This document shows positions 45,102 through 53,613 of a stretch of DNA of 64,000 bases, in pieces (within the stretch, counting starts at the first letter, position 1; each line of letters opens with the position of its first letter). The stretch lies in NCBI RefSeq assembly GCF_023715725.1, contig NZ_JAMBOT010000003.1, forward strand, positions 248,001-312,000, written 5' to 3'. Below the pieces are notes generated by a model. That model was given only the letters and a program-made list of their open reading frames with translations. It did not search any database and was not told the origin of the DNA. The DNA is from Paenibacillus pasadenensis. GTDB lineage: Bacteria; Bacillota; Bacilli; Paenibacillales; Paenibacillaceae. The position numbers and the translations under genes were made by a program.

Positions 45102-45815
45102 CTATAGCTTCGCAACAACCCGGTACCGTCCGCGCAGCGCCTTGTAGCCGAGTCGCCGATTCACCGCCAGCATTCCCGCATTCATCGAATCGTTATCCGT
45201 GCGTAGATAACCGGCTCCTTCTCTCAGAGCAAGCCGGATTGCGAGCAGTTTGAGCGCAAGGGCAATGCCTCGCCCGCGGTACTCCTTGGCCACGCATGTA
45301 TACTGGTGATACATGCCGCCGGTTTCATCATTGCGGATGACGTTGCAAATGCCTATCGGCTGATCGTCATTCAACGCGACAATAACCCTTTCCGGAGCGT
45401 ATCCTTCCACCTGCAGGCCCCATTTGAGCCAGTCGCCATAAGGCATTGTATCTCCGGTAAACCCCGGTATATCGACATAAGTGCCCGTTTCAAGCGCATG
45501 CAGCTGCCGAAGCGCATCCTCGGCGGGAGACAGATCGGCAAGGGATACAAAACGAATCCCCTCGTCCTCCAGCCGCTCAATTACGGCTGCGTCCGCAGCG
45601 GAGGCCGATTCCTCGCCGGAAGCCAGATCAAGCACGGACTGCCACGAGCGGCGCTCCGTTTCAAAGCCGAACCGGCGGACAAAAGCGAGCGAGCGCTCGT
45701 CGTCATCCCATACCTCGGACATAATGGTGTCGGCGCCATTTTGCAGCGCCCAATCACGAGTAATGCGGGACAGTCCGGCTCCGATTCCTTTGCCGCGTTC
45801 CCGCTTCAGCACCAT
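45102..45815 (-). CDS. Tandem GNAT acetyltransferase, first domain truncated
   Basis: The second half (about residues 85-237) is a complete GNAT domain with acetyl-CoA loop YRGRGIALALKL. The first domain begins only at its own acetyl-CoA loop (RERGKGIGAGLSRI). The in-frame codons just upstream of the ATG read SGTLYLSL, the beta strand expected before that loop, but a TGA, the stop of the neighbouring membrane-protein gene, interrupts the frame 8 codons back. About 60-70 N-terminal residues are therefore missing. No ribosome binding site is seen before the ATG. It may be a decaying gene or may be translated by coupling. Confidence 0.7.
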   Translation of the reverse strand: MVLKRERGKGIGAGLSRITRDWALQNGADTIMSEVWDDDERSLAFVRRFGFETERRSWQSVLDLASGEESASAADAAVIERLEDEGIRFVSLADLSPAEDALRQLHALETGTYVDIPGFTGDTMPYGDWLKWGLQVEGYAPERVIVALNDDQPIGICNVIRNDETGGMYHQYTCVAKEYRGRGIALALKLLAIRLALREGAGYLRTDNDSMNAGMLAVNRRLGYKALRGRYRVVAKL

Positions 45816-45839
45816 TAGCGACAGGTACAGCGTGCCGGA

Positions 45840-46280
45840 TCACAGCTTGCTGGCATAGTAGACCCACAGCGCATAGAACACAATCAAAACAAATAACAGA
45901 CTTCCCATTAACGAAAAGAATACCGTGGCGCTAAAGAAGCCTGAGATAATTGCAGCTACAGCAAGCCCGATCAGAACAACGCTAATCCCAAGCGTGCTTG
46001 CATTTCGGATAATGAGTCCCGTTCGTTCATCGTTCTCCTCGATAAACATCTTTTTCATTTCCGCCTCGTTTTTTCGGGCTTTCATGCATCTCACCAAATA
46101 CCACACCGCGAATAGTTCAAATCCAATAAATGCGCCGATATGAAACCCTTTGATAAAGCTGGGGAGAACGGGCAGCTGCTCACGATAAATCGTCAAAACT
46201 ACATAAACGAGCGCAGCGGCCGCTGCAGCGAATGAGATCAGGTTTATGCGCGTCCTTAACTTTTCCTTATACGCATTCAT
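45840..46280 (-). CDS. Small membrane protein paired with an XRE regulator
   Basis: A 146-residue protein with four hydrophobic helices (about 13-31, 42-63, 93-113 and 116-142) and a cytoplasmic loop RKNEAEMKKMFIEENDERTGLIIRNAS. That loop, with its N/D-E-R pattern, is shared by small membrane proteins that accompany YozG-like regulators. Its ATG overlaps the stop of the regulator (ATGA), so both are translated together. Its function is unknown. Its stop codon lies at the breakpoint of the truncated GNAT gene. Confidence 0.8.
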   Translation of the reverse strand: MNAYKEKLRTRINLISFAAAAAALVYVVLTIYREQLPVLPSFIKGFHIGAFIGFELFAVWYLVRCMKARKNEAEMKKMFIEENDERTGLIIRNASTLGISVVLIGLAVAAIISGFFSATVFFSLMGSLLFVLIVFYALWVYYASKL

Positions 46281-46486
46281 TCCAATTCCTCCATATCGCT
46301 GAAATCGAATACCTCTTCGATCGTCAGCTCAAAATATTTGGCAATCTTGTAGGCGAGCACCAAAGACGCGGTGTACTTCCCAACCTCAAGCGAGGTAATC
46401 GTCTGCCTGGTAACGCCGACGGCGAGTCCCAATTCCTCCTGAGAAAGCTTATGCTGCTTGCGCAATTCCGCAATCCGCGTTTTCAA
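46277..46486 (-). CDS. YozG-like XRE family regulator, TTG start
   Basis: A compact 69-residue helix-turn-helix protein (KTRIAELRKQHKLSQEELGLAVGVTRQTITSLEVGKYTASLVLAYKIAKYFELTIEEVF). I take the TTG at 46486, 9 bases after AAGGG, which gives the usual length; the TTG at 46504 would add six residues. It probably represses its own operon with the downstream membrane protein. The promoter just upstream overlaps repeated TTTACAT-type half sites. Confidence 0.85.
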   Translation of the reverse strand: MKTRIAELRKQHKLSQEELGLAVGVTRQTITSLEVGKYTASLVLAYKIAKYFELTIEEVFDFSDMEELE

Positions 46487-46510
46487 GTCATCACGCCCTT
46501 GCAAAGTATA

Positions 46511-46552
46511 CTTTACATTTTTAGTATAGTTTGCTTTGCATTAAATGTAAAG
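46511..46552 (-). promoter_or_regulatory. Promoter and probable operator of the XRE/membrane-protein pair
   Basis: Minus-strand TTTACA (46546-46551) and TATACT (46523-46528) are 17 bases apart. The half sites CTTTACAT (46511-46518) and ATGTAAAG (46545-46552) form an inverted repeat around the promoter, a likely autoregulatory site. Confidence 0.72.
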
Positions 46553-46611
46553 CGAACTTTGCAATTTTATTTAACCGCAATATCGCGGCATACCGCTGGC
46601 TTAAAACGCAA

Positions 46612-46636
46612 ATAACCCCGCCTTGCGGCGGGGTCC
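46612..46636 (-). terminator. Terminator of rlmN
   Basis: The stem CCCCGCC-GCAA-GGCGGGG on the minus strand is followed by TTATTTG. Confidence 0.7.
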
Positions 46637-46691
46637 ATAACACGTTGCGCTTGTTTGATTCAACTGGCACTTATCTATACAAATATTTCTT

Positions 46692-47795
46692 CTACACGCC
46701 CGCTGCAGCGGGCTCCCTGCCCTCGCCGCCGCGCAGCTGCTTGCTGCGCAGCTGGCCGCAGGCTGCGTCGATGTCTGCGCCATGCTCAAGACGGACGCTG
46801 ACGCTGACGCCGTTTTTCTTCAGCGTATCGTAAAAGCCCACAATCGCCTCCTGCGAGCTGCGCTTGTACTGGCTATGCTCATCAACCGGATTGTACGGAA
46901 TCAGATTGACGTTGGCCAGCTTGAGCAGCTGCGGCCGGGATCGCACAAGCTCCGCCAGCTCCTGCGCTTCGCTGCGCCGGTCGTTCACATCCGCAAGCAG
47001 GATGTATTCCAGCGTAATGCGGCGGCGGGTGCGCTCCAGGTAATAATCGATGCTCTCCAGCAGCTTTTCGATCGGCAATGCTTTATTGATTTTCATAATG
47101 CGCGTGCGCAGCTCATTGTTCGGCGCATGCAGCGATACCGCCAAATTAACCTGTGCGCCGCTGTCCGCAAACTCGCGGATTTTGGCCGTGAGCCCGCTCG
47201 TTGACACCGTAATATGGCGAGGACCGATCGCCAGTCCCTTGGCATGCTGCACGATGCTCAGGAAGTTCATCAGATGGGTATAGTTGTCGAACGGCTCGCC
47301 AATACCCATGACGACGATGTGGCTGACACGTTTGCCTTCGCCCGCTTCGTCCAGAAACAGCTGCACGCGCATAATCTGCTCGGCGATTTCGCCCGCCGTC
47401 AGATCGCGGCTTTTGGCCAGCAGCCCGCTGGCGCAAAAGCTGCAGCCAATGTTGCAGCCCACCTGAGTCGTCACGCAGACGCTTAGACCGAACTTATGCT
47501 TCATCAGCACGGTTTCAATGAGATTGCCGTCCTGCAGCCGGAACAAAAACTTGACCGTGCCGTCTACCGATTCCTGGCGAGTGTGCTCCTCCAGCGTGCC
47601 GATGGCGTAGCTGTCCTCCAGCAGAAGAACGACCTCCTGCTTGACGCCCGCCTCTTCCATACCCGAAAAATCGCGAACCCGCTTCCGGTATAAGCTTTCC
47701 CACACCTGCATCGCATGGAATTTCCGGTGTCCCCGCTCCCCGAGCCAAGCCTCCAGCTCGGCTTGAGTAAATCCGTACAGGGATGATTTGTTCAT
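46692..47795 (-). CDS. rlmN: Radical SAM 23S rRNA (adenine-2503-C2) methyltransferase, RlmN type
   Basis: A 367-residue radical SAM enzyme. The cluster motif CNIGCSFC lies in [19 protein letters not shown], the Gly-rich SAM site is [11 protein letters not shown], and the second catalytic Cys is in [10 protein letters not shown] near the C-terminus. RlmN methylates A2503 in 23S rRNA and also A37 in some tRNAs. The sequence after the cluster ([12 protein letters not shown]) differs from the usual CASTLGGLKRNL, so this may be a paralogue. A Fur-family palindrome lies in the region shared with the divergent CDF exporter, which is unusual for rlmN. Confidence 0.88.
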   Translation of the reverse strand: MNKSSLYGFTQAELEAWLGERGHRKFHAMQVWESLYRKRVRDFSGMEEAGVKQEVVLLLEDSYAIGTLEEHTRQESVDGTVKFLFRLQDGNLIETVLMKHKFGLSVCVTTQVGCNIGCSFCASGLLAKSRDLTAGEIAEQIMRVQLFLDEAGEGKRVSHIVVMGIGEPFDNYTHLMNFLSIVQHAKGLAIGPRHITVSTSGLTAKIREFADSGAQVNLAVSLHAPNNELRTRIMKINKALPIEKLLESIDYYLERTRRRITLEYILLADVNDRRSEAQELAELVRSRPQLLKLANVNLIPYNPVDEHSQYKRSSQEAIVGFYDTLKKNGVSVSVRLEHGADIDAACGQLRSKQLRGGEGREPAAAGV

Positions 47796-47848
47796 TGTGA
47801 TACTCCTCTTTTCCCGTCAGACCGCAGCGGCTCGCTCCGCTTTGAGAC

Positions 47849-47863
47849 TGACAATCATTGTCA
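47849..47863. promoter_or_regulatory. Fur-family operator between rlmN and the CDF exporter
   Basis: TGACAATCATTGTCA is a perfect 7-1-7 inverted repeat of the Fur/Zur/PerR class (TGAYAATnATTRTCA). A further half site ATAATTGTCA continues to 47879. It could control either gene. Confidence 0.75.
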
Positions 47864-47981
47864 AATATAATAATTGTCACCATATAAGAATTGGATTAAT
47901 ATTATAATGAATCTAAATAAGCCAATCGGCTCAAGCCGCGCTCTCCCGCAGCGGCGTATGCCGGGAAAGGTCGGGGCCAAC

Positions 47982-48941
47982 ATGTATGACTATCATCATC
48001 TTCAGCATGTCAAAAAGCAATCCCGATCCAAAAAAACGCTCTGGATCACGCTGCTGCTTACGCTCTTTTTCACCATCGTCGAAATCGTCGGAGGTTTGCT
48101 TTCCAACTCGCTCGCGCTGCTCTCCGATTCCGCCCATATGATCTCCGACGTCATCGCGCTCGGCCTAAGCATGACCGCCATTTATATGGCTTCCCGCGAG
48201 CCTGACTCTCGTTATACATTCGGTTATTTGCGCTTTGAAATCATCGCTTCATTCCTCAACGGGCTGGCGCTGGCCGCCATATCGGTCGGCATCCTGCTTG
48301 AAGGCATCCGCCGCTTCCTGCATCCCGAACCGATCGATTTTGGCCTGATGCTGCTGATCGCCTCCATCGGGCTGGTCGTCAACATCGTTCTTACGCTCGT
48401 GCTCAGCCGCAGCATGAAGGAAGAGGATAATCTCAACATCCGCAGCGCCCTCTGGCATTTTATCGGCGATCTCATCAGCTCTATTGGCGTTATCATCTCC
48501 GCGCTGCTTATTCTGATGACCGGCCTCGTCTGGTTTGACCCGCTGATCAGCCTTGTTATCGCCGGCATTATTTTCACCGGGGGCGCACGCATTACGCGGG
48601 AAGCCTATCTCGTGCTGATGGAATCCGTGCCAAGCGGCTTCGACCTTGAAGAAATCCGGCGCTCCATCCGCAAGGTGGAAGGTGTGGAGGATGTGCACGA
48701 GATGCATCTATGGGCGGTATCGACCGGCCATTATTCTTTGACCGCCCATGTGTTTGCCGACGAACGCATCCAGCCTCACTGCATCATTCTTGCCATTAAC
48801 GACACGCTGCAAAAAAACTTTGGCATCTCCCATTCCACCGTGCAGATCGAGCATGCCCGATTCCATTCCCACGGCGAGTACGGCAGCGCCTTTCTGCGCC
48901 GCAAGCGTACTGGACTAAGGTCGCCCGGACGACGGGCGTAA
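47982..48941 (+). CDS. Cation diffusion facilitator (CzcD-like metal exporter)
   Basis: A 319-residue CDF transporter with six helices. Metal-site residues are in SNSLALLSDSAHMISDVIALG (helix 2) and ALWHFIGDLISSIGVI (helix 5); the cytoplasmic C-terminal domain (DLEEIRRSIRKVEGVEDVHEMHLWAVSTGHYSLTAHVF) is complete. I prefer the ATG at 47982, which yields the typical length and follows an AAAGGTCGGGG stretch; upstream ATGs at 47907 and 47958 lack good sites. Such proteins export Zn, Co, Mn or Fe by proton exchange. A Fur-family box upstream points to metal control. Confidence 0.9.
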   Translation: MYDYHHLQHVKKQSRSKKTLWITLLLTLFFTIVEIVGGLLSNSLALLSDSAHMISDVIALGLSMTAIYMASREPDSRYTFGYLRFEIIASFLNGLALAAISVGILLEGIRRFLHPEPIDFGLMLLIASIGLVVNIVLTLVLSRSMKEEDNLNIRSALWHFIGDLISSIGVIISALLILMTGLVWFDPLISLVIAGIIFTGGARITREAYLVLMESVPSGFDLEEIRRSIRKVEGVEDVHEMHLWAVSTGHYSLTAHVFADERIQPHCIILAINDTLQKNFGISHSTVQIEHARFHSHGEYGSAFLRRKRTGLRSPGRRA

Positions 48942-49020
48942 ACCGTTCTGCAGCGTTAAACCTGCCGGAATCCGCCGAGCTGCGCTCGCACCGGAATCCG
49001 GCTATTTACCGTGCCGCCCG

Positions 49021-49356
49021 CTACGTCCATTTGGCCGCCCACAGCTTCATTTCCCTAATAATTTGATGCAGATCCTCGCCCTTTGGCGTCAGCGTGTATT
49101 CCACCGTAACCGGCACAGTGGGAAAAACTTTGCGCTCCAGCACGCCTTTTTCCTCCATATGGCGGAGCGTGCTCGTCAGCGCCCGCGGGCTGACAGCCGG
49201 TATGAGCCGCTGCAGCTCGCCGAAACGGCGCGTTCCGTCGAACAGCTCGCGCAGGACGAGAAAGGCCCATTTACCGCCAATGACATCCAATGTTTTTTCA
49301 ATATTGCAGTCGATGCAAACCGGATTTTTAGGGACGTAATTGTTAGCTGCCAACAC
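49021..49356 (-). CDS. HxlR family transcriptional regulator with N-terminal cysteines
   Basis: A 111-residue winged-helix protein: CIDCNIEKTLDVIGGKWAFLVLRELFDGTRRFGELQRLIPAVSPRALTSTLRHMEEKGVLERKVFPTVPVTVEYTLTPKG. The Cys pair before helix 1 matches redox- or electrophile-sensing members such as YodB and HypR. It is divergent from an aldo-keto reductase and an iron alcohol dehydrogenase, its likely targets. An 18-bp dyad lies between them. Confidence 0.9.
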   Translation of the reverse strand: MLAANNYVPKNPVCIDCNIEKTLDVIGGKWAFLVLRELFDGTRRFGELQRLIPAVSPRALTSTLRHMEEKGVLERKVFPTVPVTVEYTLTPKGEDLHQIIREMKLWAAKWT

Positions 49357-49407
49357 AAACTCTCCTTTTCTAAAGCTAGTAACCTAAAGTATAGTAGATA
49401 AACTTCG

Positions 49408-49433
49408 TATAATAAAGTGAGATTTATTTCACT
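49408..49433 (+). promoter_or_regulatory. Probable AKR promoter -10 and HxlR operator dyad
   Basis: A perfect TATAAT (49408-49413) is followed at once by AGTGAGATTTATTTCACT (49416-49433), a 5-bp inverted repeat with 8-base centre that would cover the transcript start. The -35 is weak. Confidence 0.55.
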
Positions 49434-49508
49434 ACTTCCACACAGATAGAAACATGCGTACAATAGGGGACGGTTCGGACATTCCAAATCCATCTGGAGG
49501 GATACTCA

Positions 49509-50465
49509 ATGAACATGAACTATCGCAGACTTGGAAACAGCGGAGTGAAGGTAAGCGACATCAGCCTGGGAAGCTGGCTGACTTACGGCGGTTATGTAGA
49601 ACGCGAGAACGCCGTGAAGGCGATCCATACAGCCTATGATTTGGGCGTTAACTTTTTTGATACAGCCAATGTATACGAGCAAGGTGCAGCGGAAACTCTT
49701 CTTGGGGAAACCATTAAAGCTTTTCCGCGCCATTCCTACGTGCTGGCAACCAAGGCGTTCTGGCCGATGGGCGACCTGCCGAACGACCGGGGCTTGTCCC
49801 GCAAACATCTGACCGATCAGTTTCACGCCAGCCTGAAGCGGCTTGACGTTGATTACGTGGACATTATGTACTGCCACCGCCACGATCCGGAGACGCCGCT
49901 GTACGAAACGCTGCGCACGCTGGACGATTTTGTCCGTGCAGGCAAGGTGCTTTATGTCGGCGTCAGTGAATGGACGGCATCGCAAATTGCGGAGGCCCAT
50001 GCCATTGCCGACCGTTATTTGCTGGACCGAATCGTAGTCAACCAGCCGCAGTACAATATGTTCAACCGCTACATCGAGCCAGAAATCATTCCTTACAGCG
50101 AGCGCAGCGGCGTTGGACAAGTTGTCTTTTCACCATTGGCGCAAGGTCTGCTGACCGGAAAATATACGTCTGTGGATAACATCCCGGAAGGCAGCCGCGC
50201 CTCCAAAATCGATTGGTTCAAAGCTGGCATTACCGAGGACAAGATCGCAAAAGTGCGTGAGCTGTCCACCGTCGCATCCGAGCTGGATCTCACCGTTGGC
50301 CAACTGGCGCTTGCATGGATTTTGCGCCAGCCAAATGTCGCCAGCGCGCTTGTCGGCGCAAGCCGTCCGGAGCAAATCATCGAGAACGCCAAAGCTTCCG
50401 GCGTCAAGCTGTCGCAGGAAGTCATCGACCGCATCGAAACGATTCTGACCGGTTCACAGGGGTAA
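49509..50465 (+). CDS. Aldo-keto reductase (potassium-channel beta-subunit/YghZ-like)
   Basis: A 318-residue NADPH-dependent aldo-keto reductase. Catalytic residues are Asp in NFFDTANVY, Tyr in the same motif, Lys in VLATKAFWP and His in [10 protein letters not shown]. The NADPH-binding end is [38 protein letters not shown] precedes the ATG. The alcohol dehydrogenase gene follows 61 bases later on the same strand. With the HxlR regulator it suggests detoxification of reactive aldehydes. Confidence 0.93.
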   Translation: MNMNYRRLGNSGVKVSDISLGSWLTYGGYVERENAVKAIHTAYDLGVNFFDTANVYEQGAAETLLGETIKAFPRHSYVLATKAFWPMGDLPNDRGLSRKHLTDQFHASLKRLDVDYVDIMYCHRHDPETPLYETLRTLDDFVRAGKVLYVGVSEWTASQIAEAHAIADRYLLDRIVVNQPQYNMFNRYIEPEIIPYSERSGVGQVVFSPLAQGLLTGKYTSVDNIPEGSRASKIDWFKAGITEDKIAKVRELSTVASELDLTVGQLALAWILRQPNVASALVGASRPEQIIENAKASGVKLSQEVIDRIETILTGSQG

Positions 50466-50526
50466 AAAGAATAGAGTAAGGTTAGGGTCAGGCTGCATGA
50501 AAGCAGCCGGACTGAAAGGAGATTTT

Positions 50527-51690
50527 ATGAGACCATTCGTATTTTATAACCCCACAAAACTTTATTTTGGCGCGGGACAGCTGCAGCAGCTGAAGGCCGA
50601 AGCGGACAAGCTCGGCAAAAAGGTGCTGCTTGTGTACGGAGGCGGCAGCATTAAACGCAGCGGCCTGTACGACGAAACGCTGAGCCTGCTCGCCGAGGCC
50701 GGCTGCACCGTCACCGAGCTGGCCGGCGTTGAGCCGAACCCGCGCCTGTCCACCGTTAATCGCGGCGCGCAGCTGTGCCGCGACAACGGCATCGACTGGG
50801 TGCTCGCGGCCGGCGGCGGGAGCACGCTTGACTGCGCCAAGGCGATTGCGGTTGCCGCGCGTTTTGAGGGCGACTTCTGGGATATCGTTACCCAAAAGGC
50901 AGCCGCTACAGATGCTCTGCCCATTGGCACCGTATTGACGCTGGCCGCTACCGGCAGCGAAATGAACGCGGGCTCGGTTATCACAAACGAAGATACGCTT
51001 GATAAACGCGGCTGGGGCTGCCCGTATTCCTTCCCGCGTTTCTCTATTCTTGATCCAAAGTACACGGCGACCGCTCCGAAGGATCATACCGTTTACGGCA
51101 TGGTGGACATGATGGCTCACGTATTCGAACAATACTTCCATCACGACGCGCTCACTCCGGTGCAGGACGGCTTCTGTGAATCGGTTATGCGCGCCGTTAT
51201 CGACACGGCGCCTAAGCTTGTGGAAGACCTCGGCAATCTGGAGCATCGCGGCACCATCTTGTACGCTGGCACAATGGCGCTGAACGGCGTGCTCGGTATG
51301 GGTACGCTTGGCGACTGGGCCAACCACGATATGGAGCATGCCATCTCCGCCGTTTATGATATTCCGCATGGCGGAGGCCTGGCGATTCTGTTCCCGAACT
51401 GGATGACCTACGTGCTGGATGACAATGTCGGCCGGTTCAAGCAGTTCGCCGTCCAGGTGTTCGGCGTCAACCCCGAAGGCCGCAGCGACCGCGAGGCTGC
51501 CGAGGAAGGCATCCGCCGCCTGCGCGAGTTCTGGAACTCGATCGGCGCTCCGTCGAAGCTGTCCGACTACAACATCGACGACAGCCGTCTGGAGGAAATG
51601 GCCGAAAAAGCCGTTATCCGCCAAACGATCGGCAACTTCCGCAAGCTGACCCGGGAAGATGTGCTGAACATCTACCGCATGTCTCTTTAA
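50527..51690 (+). CDS. Iron-containing alcohol dehydrogenase (YqhD/butanol dehydrogenase type)
   Basis: A 387-residue group III alcohol dehydrogenase. The metal ligands are in [11 protein letters not shown] (Asp and His) and in the two His of [30 protein letters not shown]; the nucleotide loop is [16 protein letters not shown] use the ATG at 50527, directly after AAAGGAGATTTT; the one at 50497 lacks a site. These enzymes reduce aldehydes with NADPH. It is co-transcribed with the aldo-keto reductase and ends at a strong terminator. Confidence 0.95.
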   Translation: MRPFVFYNPTKLYFGAGQLQQLKAEADKLGKKVLLVYGGGSIKRSGLYDETLSLLAEAGCTVTELAGVEPNPRLSTVNRGAQLCRDNGIDWVLAAGGGSTLDCAKAIAVAARFEGDFWDIVTQKAAATDALPIGTVLTLAATGSEMNAGSVITNEDTLDKRGWGCPYSFPRFSILDPKYTATAPKDHTVYGMVDMMAHVFEQYFHHDALTPVQDGFCESVMRAVIDTAPKLVEDLGNLEHRGTILYAGTMALNGVLGMGTLGDWANHDMEHAISAVYDIPHGGGLAILFPNWMTYVLDDNVGRFKQFAVQVFGVNPEGRSDREAAEEGIRRLREFWNSIGAPSKLSDYNIDDSRLEEMAEKAVIRQTIGNFRKLTREDVLNIYRMSL

Positions 51691-51712
51691 TTAACACAGC
51701 GAATAATGAACA

Positions 51713-51765
51713 AGGGTCCGCCCGGAAAGCCACTCAAATGGCTTTCCGGGCGGACCCTCTTTGCT
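51713..51765. terminator. Bidirectional terminator between the alcohol dehydrogenase and phosphatase genes
   Basis: A nearly perfect 20-bp stem (AGGGTCCGCCCGGAAAGCCA and its complement) lies between two converging genes. The T-tract is short. Confidence 0.8.
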
Positions 51766-51766
51766 G

Positions 51767-52588
51767 CTATTCCAAGTACCAGAGCCTCAGCTGCTCCCGA
51801 TCCTGACGGCTGACGCCGAGCCCCTGCTCCACGTACGCCTCCGTTGAGCCGTAAACCCGGCGCATTTCGTCCAGCGCCCCTACAATATACTCCGGGCGCA
51901 CTCCAAGGACGCCGCGCACGAAGCCGAGCACCCGCTCATCGGTAAGCACGGCGCTCACCTGGCCGAGAATCCGTTCCGAGGCTTCAAGCCGATATTCCGC
52001 TGTCAACATATAATCGGCAATAATCGTCTCTTCATCGGCCCCTAGCGCAAGCAAAATAACCGCAGCCGCAAATCCGGTCCGGTCCTTGCCGGCGGTGCAG
52101 TGCCAGAACGCCGGGCGGCCCTCGGCCTCAATGAGCGTCCGCATCAATTGCGTATAAACGCTGCGCGTGCTCTCATCGGTCACAAACTGCCGGTAAACGG
52201 CAGGCAGAGGGTCCACGACATTTTCGCCAGCCCCAAGCGCTTGAATCAGACGCGGAATATCTTTTGGACCAAAATTAGCTCCGGCAACCGGCAGCTGCAG
52301 GTAGGCTACGCCGAGGACTGCCGGCGTCGGCACTTCCCGCCCCTTGTCCTCGGTACGGAAGTCGCATATAAAAGCCAGTCCGAGCGACTCCAGCAGCTGC
52401 AGCTCTTCCGCGTTCAGATCCGCGAGTTCGCCCGAGCGGAACAGCTTGTCCGCCTTTACCGTCCGCCCGTCCGCAGCAGGCAGTCCGCCCAGCTGCCGCA
52501 GGTTCAGCCGCTGCCTCATCCGATCATGCAGCGCGGAACTAACAGAGGCCATCGTCTCCTGAAGCGACGGGTCCAGAGGTTGATTCAT
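51767..52588 (-). CDS. Tyrosine-protein phosphatase (Y_phosphatase3 family)
   Basis: A 273-residue phosphatase. The catalytic P-loop is HCTAGKDRTGFA (Cys and Arg of CX5R), and the N-terminal motif NLRQLGGLPAADGRTVKADKLFRSGELA is typical of the secreted/cytosolic LipA-like group. No signal peptide is present. It may act on phosphotyrosine or phosphoinositides. AGGAGGAGATGAACG precedes the ATG. There are no functionally linked neighbours. Confidence 0.92.
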   Translation of the reverse strand: MNQPLDPSLQETMASVSSALHDRMRQRLNLRQLGGLPAADGRTVKADKLFRSGELADLNAEELQLLESLGLAFICDFRTEDKGREVPTPAVLGVAYLQLPVAGANFGPKDIPRLIQALGAGENVVDPLPAVYRQFVTDESTRSVYTQLMRTLIEAEGRPAFWHCTAGKDRTGFAAAVILLALGADEETIIADYMLTAEYRLEASERILGQVSAVLTDERVLGFVRGVLGVRPEYIVGALDEMRRVYGSTEAYVEQGLGVSRQDREQLRLWYLE

Positions 52589-52716
52589 CGTTCATCTCCT
52601 CCTATAAGGTAAAAAGTTCGATCATCTAACCAACTTCAGATTATCACAGTTTTACTGCGCTTGAGTATGAAAATTTTGGTAAATATATGAACAACCTGTT
52701 TATCCCTTCCATACAA

Positions 52717-52752
52717 AAACATGAGGCAGCCCAAGGGCTGCCTCATGTTTTT
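52717..52752. terminator. Terminator of the HAD hydrolase gene
   Basis: AAAACATGAGGCAGCC / GGCTGCCTCATGTTTT has A and T runs on both sides. It follows the HAD gene on the minus strand. Confidence 0.85.
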
Positions 52753-52753
52753 G

Positions 52754-53524
52754 TTAGGCTTTTAATTCAATCTGTGCGCAGGAAGGCACAATCGTGTCCG
52801 CATCCGGCAGCTCGCGGGTTGACGCGCCTTCGGCAAGCCCTACGGCTGCCGCAGCACCAGCGGAGCGCGCCATTCGCATATCACCGTTGGTATCGCCGAT
52901 GACAGCAGCGCGGGACGGATCAATGCCTAAGCGGCTGCAAGCCAGCTCCACCATGTCCGGGAACGGCTTGCCGTGATCCACCTGATCGGTGCCGATAATC
53001 TCGGCAAAGTAGCCGTCCAGGCCAAGCCAGCTCAAGTGCTGAACCGCATATGTCGTTTCGTCCGCCGTCACAACGGCAGCCGGGATGCCGATTTCCCTGC
53101 AGGCGGCAAGCAGCTCCGGCACGCCGGGCAGCGCCATTGCGGGGCGCTCTTCATGCATCCGCTCCTCCGTATACCGCAAACACTCCTGCGCCGCGACGCG
53201 AGACTCGCTCCAGCTTAGCCCGCGGCGGTAGCCGGTGGCTGTGAGCAGAGACATCAGCTCAGCCAGCGTACCCGCCGCCAGCGGTCCGCCGCGATCATAC
53301 GCGGTTGGCGATCCGTCCGGCGCAAATGTAATTCCCCATTCCTTGCCGAGCTCGTCCCGCCCCAGCGGCGTGATTCCTTTTGCTTCCAAAATGCTGGTGA
53401 ACTTCTCCTGCATATGCCGGGTCCAGACACCCCATGTATAGCTGAACTCTAGCAGAGTTCCGTCTTTATCGAACAAAAGCGCGTCCACATCAAAGCTTTT
53501 TCCCCCTGCTACCAGCAACGCCAT
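52754..53524 (-). CDS. HAD superfamily hydrolase
   Basis: A 256-residue HAD phosphatase. Motif I is LFDKDGTLLEF (nucleophile Asp; K replaces the more common L/F), motif II AAVVTADE, motif III HGKPFPDMV and motif IV VIGDTNGDMRMA. A helical cap between motifs I and II makes it a type I HAD of the phosphoglycolate phosphatase kind. The substrate is unknown. Confidence 0.9.
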   Translation of the reverse strand: MALLVAGGKSFDVDALLFDKDGTLLEFSYTWGVWTRHMQEKFTSILEAKGITPLGRDELGKEWGITFAPDGSPTAYDRGGPLAAGTLAELMSLLTATGYRRGLSWSESRVAAQECLRYTEERMHEERPAMALPGVPELLAACREIGIPAAVVTADETTYAVQHLSWLGLDGYFAEIIGTDQVDHGKPFPDMVELACSRLGIDPSRAAVIGDTNGDMRMARSAGAAAAVGLAEGASTRELPDADTIVPSCAQIELKA

Positions 53525-53613
53525 GTAATCAGCCCTATCCCTCTATTTTCCATAAATATGACAATATTCTGCCCATAATATTATCACAAGTTATCCTTTT
53601 CGTCCCCACAATT

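Noticed and set aside
46660..46680. CTGGCACTTATCTATAC as a possible -24/-12 promoter
   Set aside because: There is no GC at the -12 position and the stretch runs into the end of rlmN.
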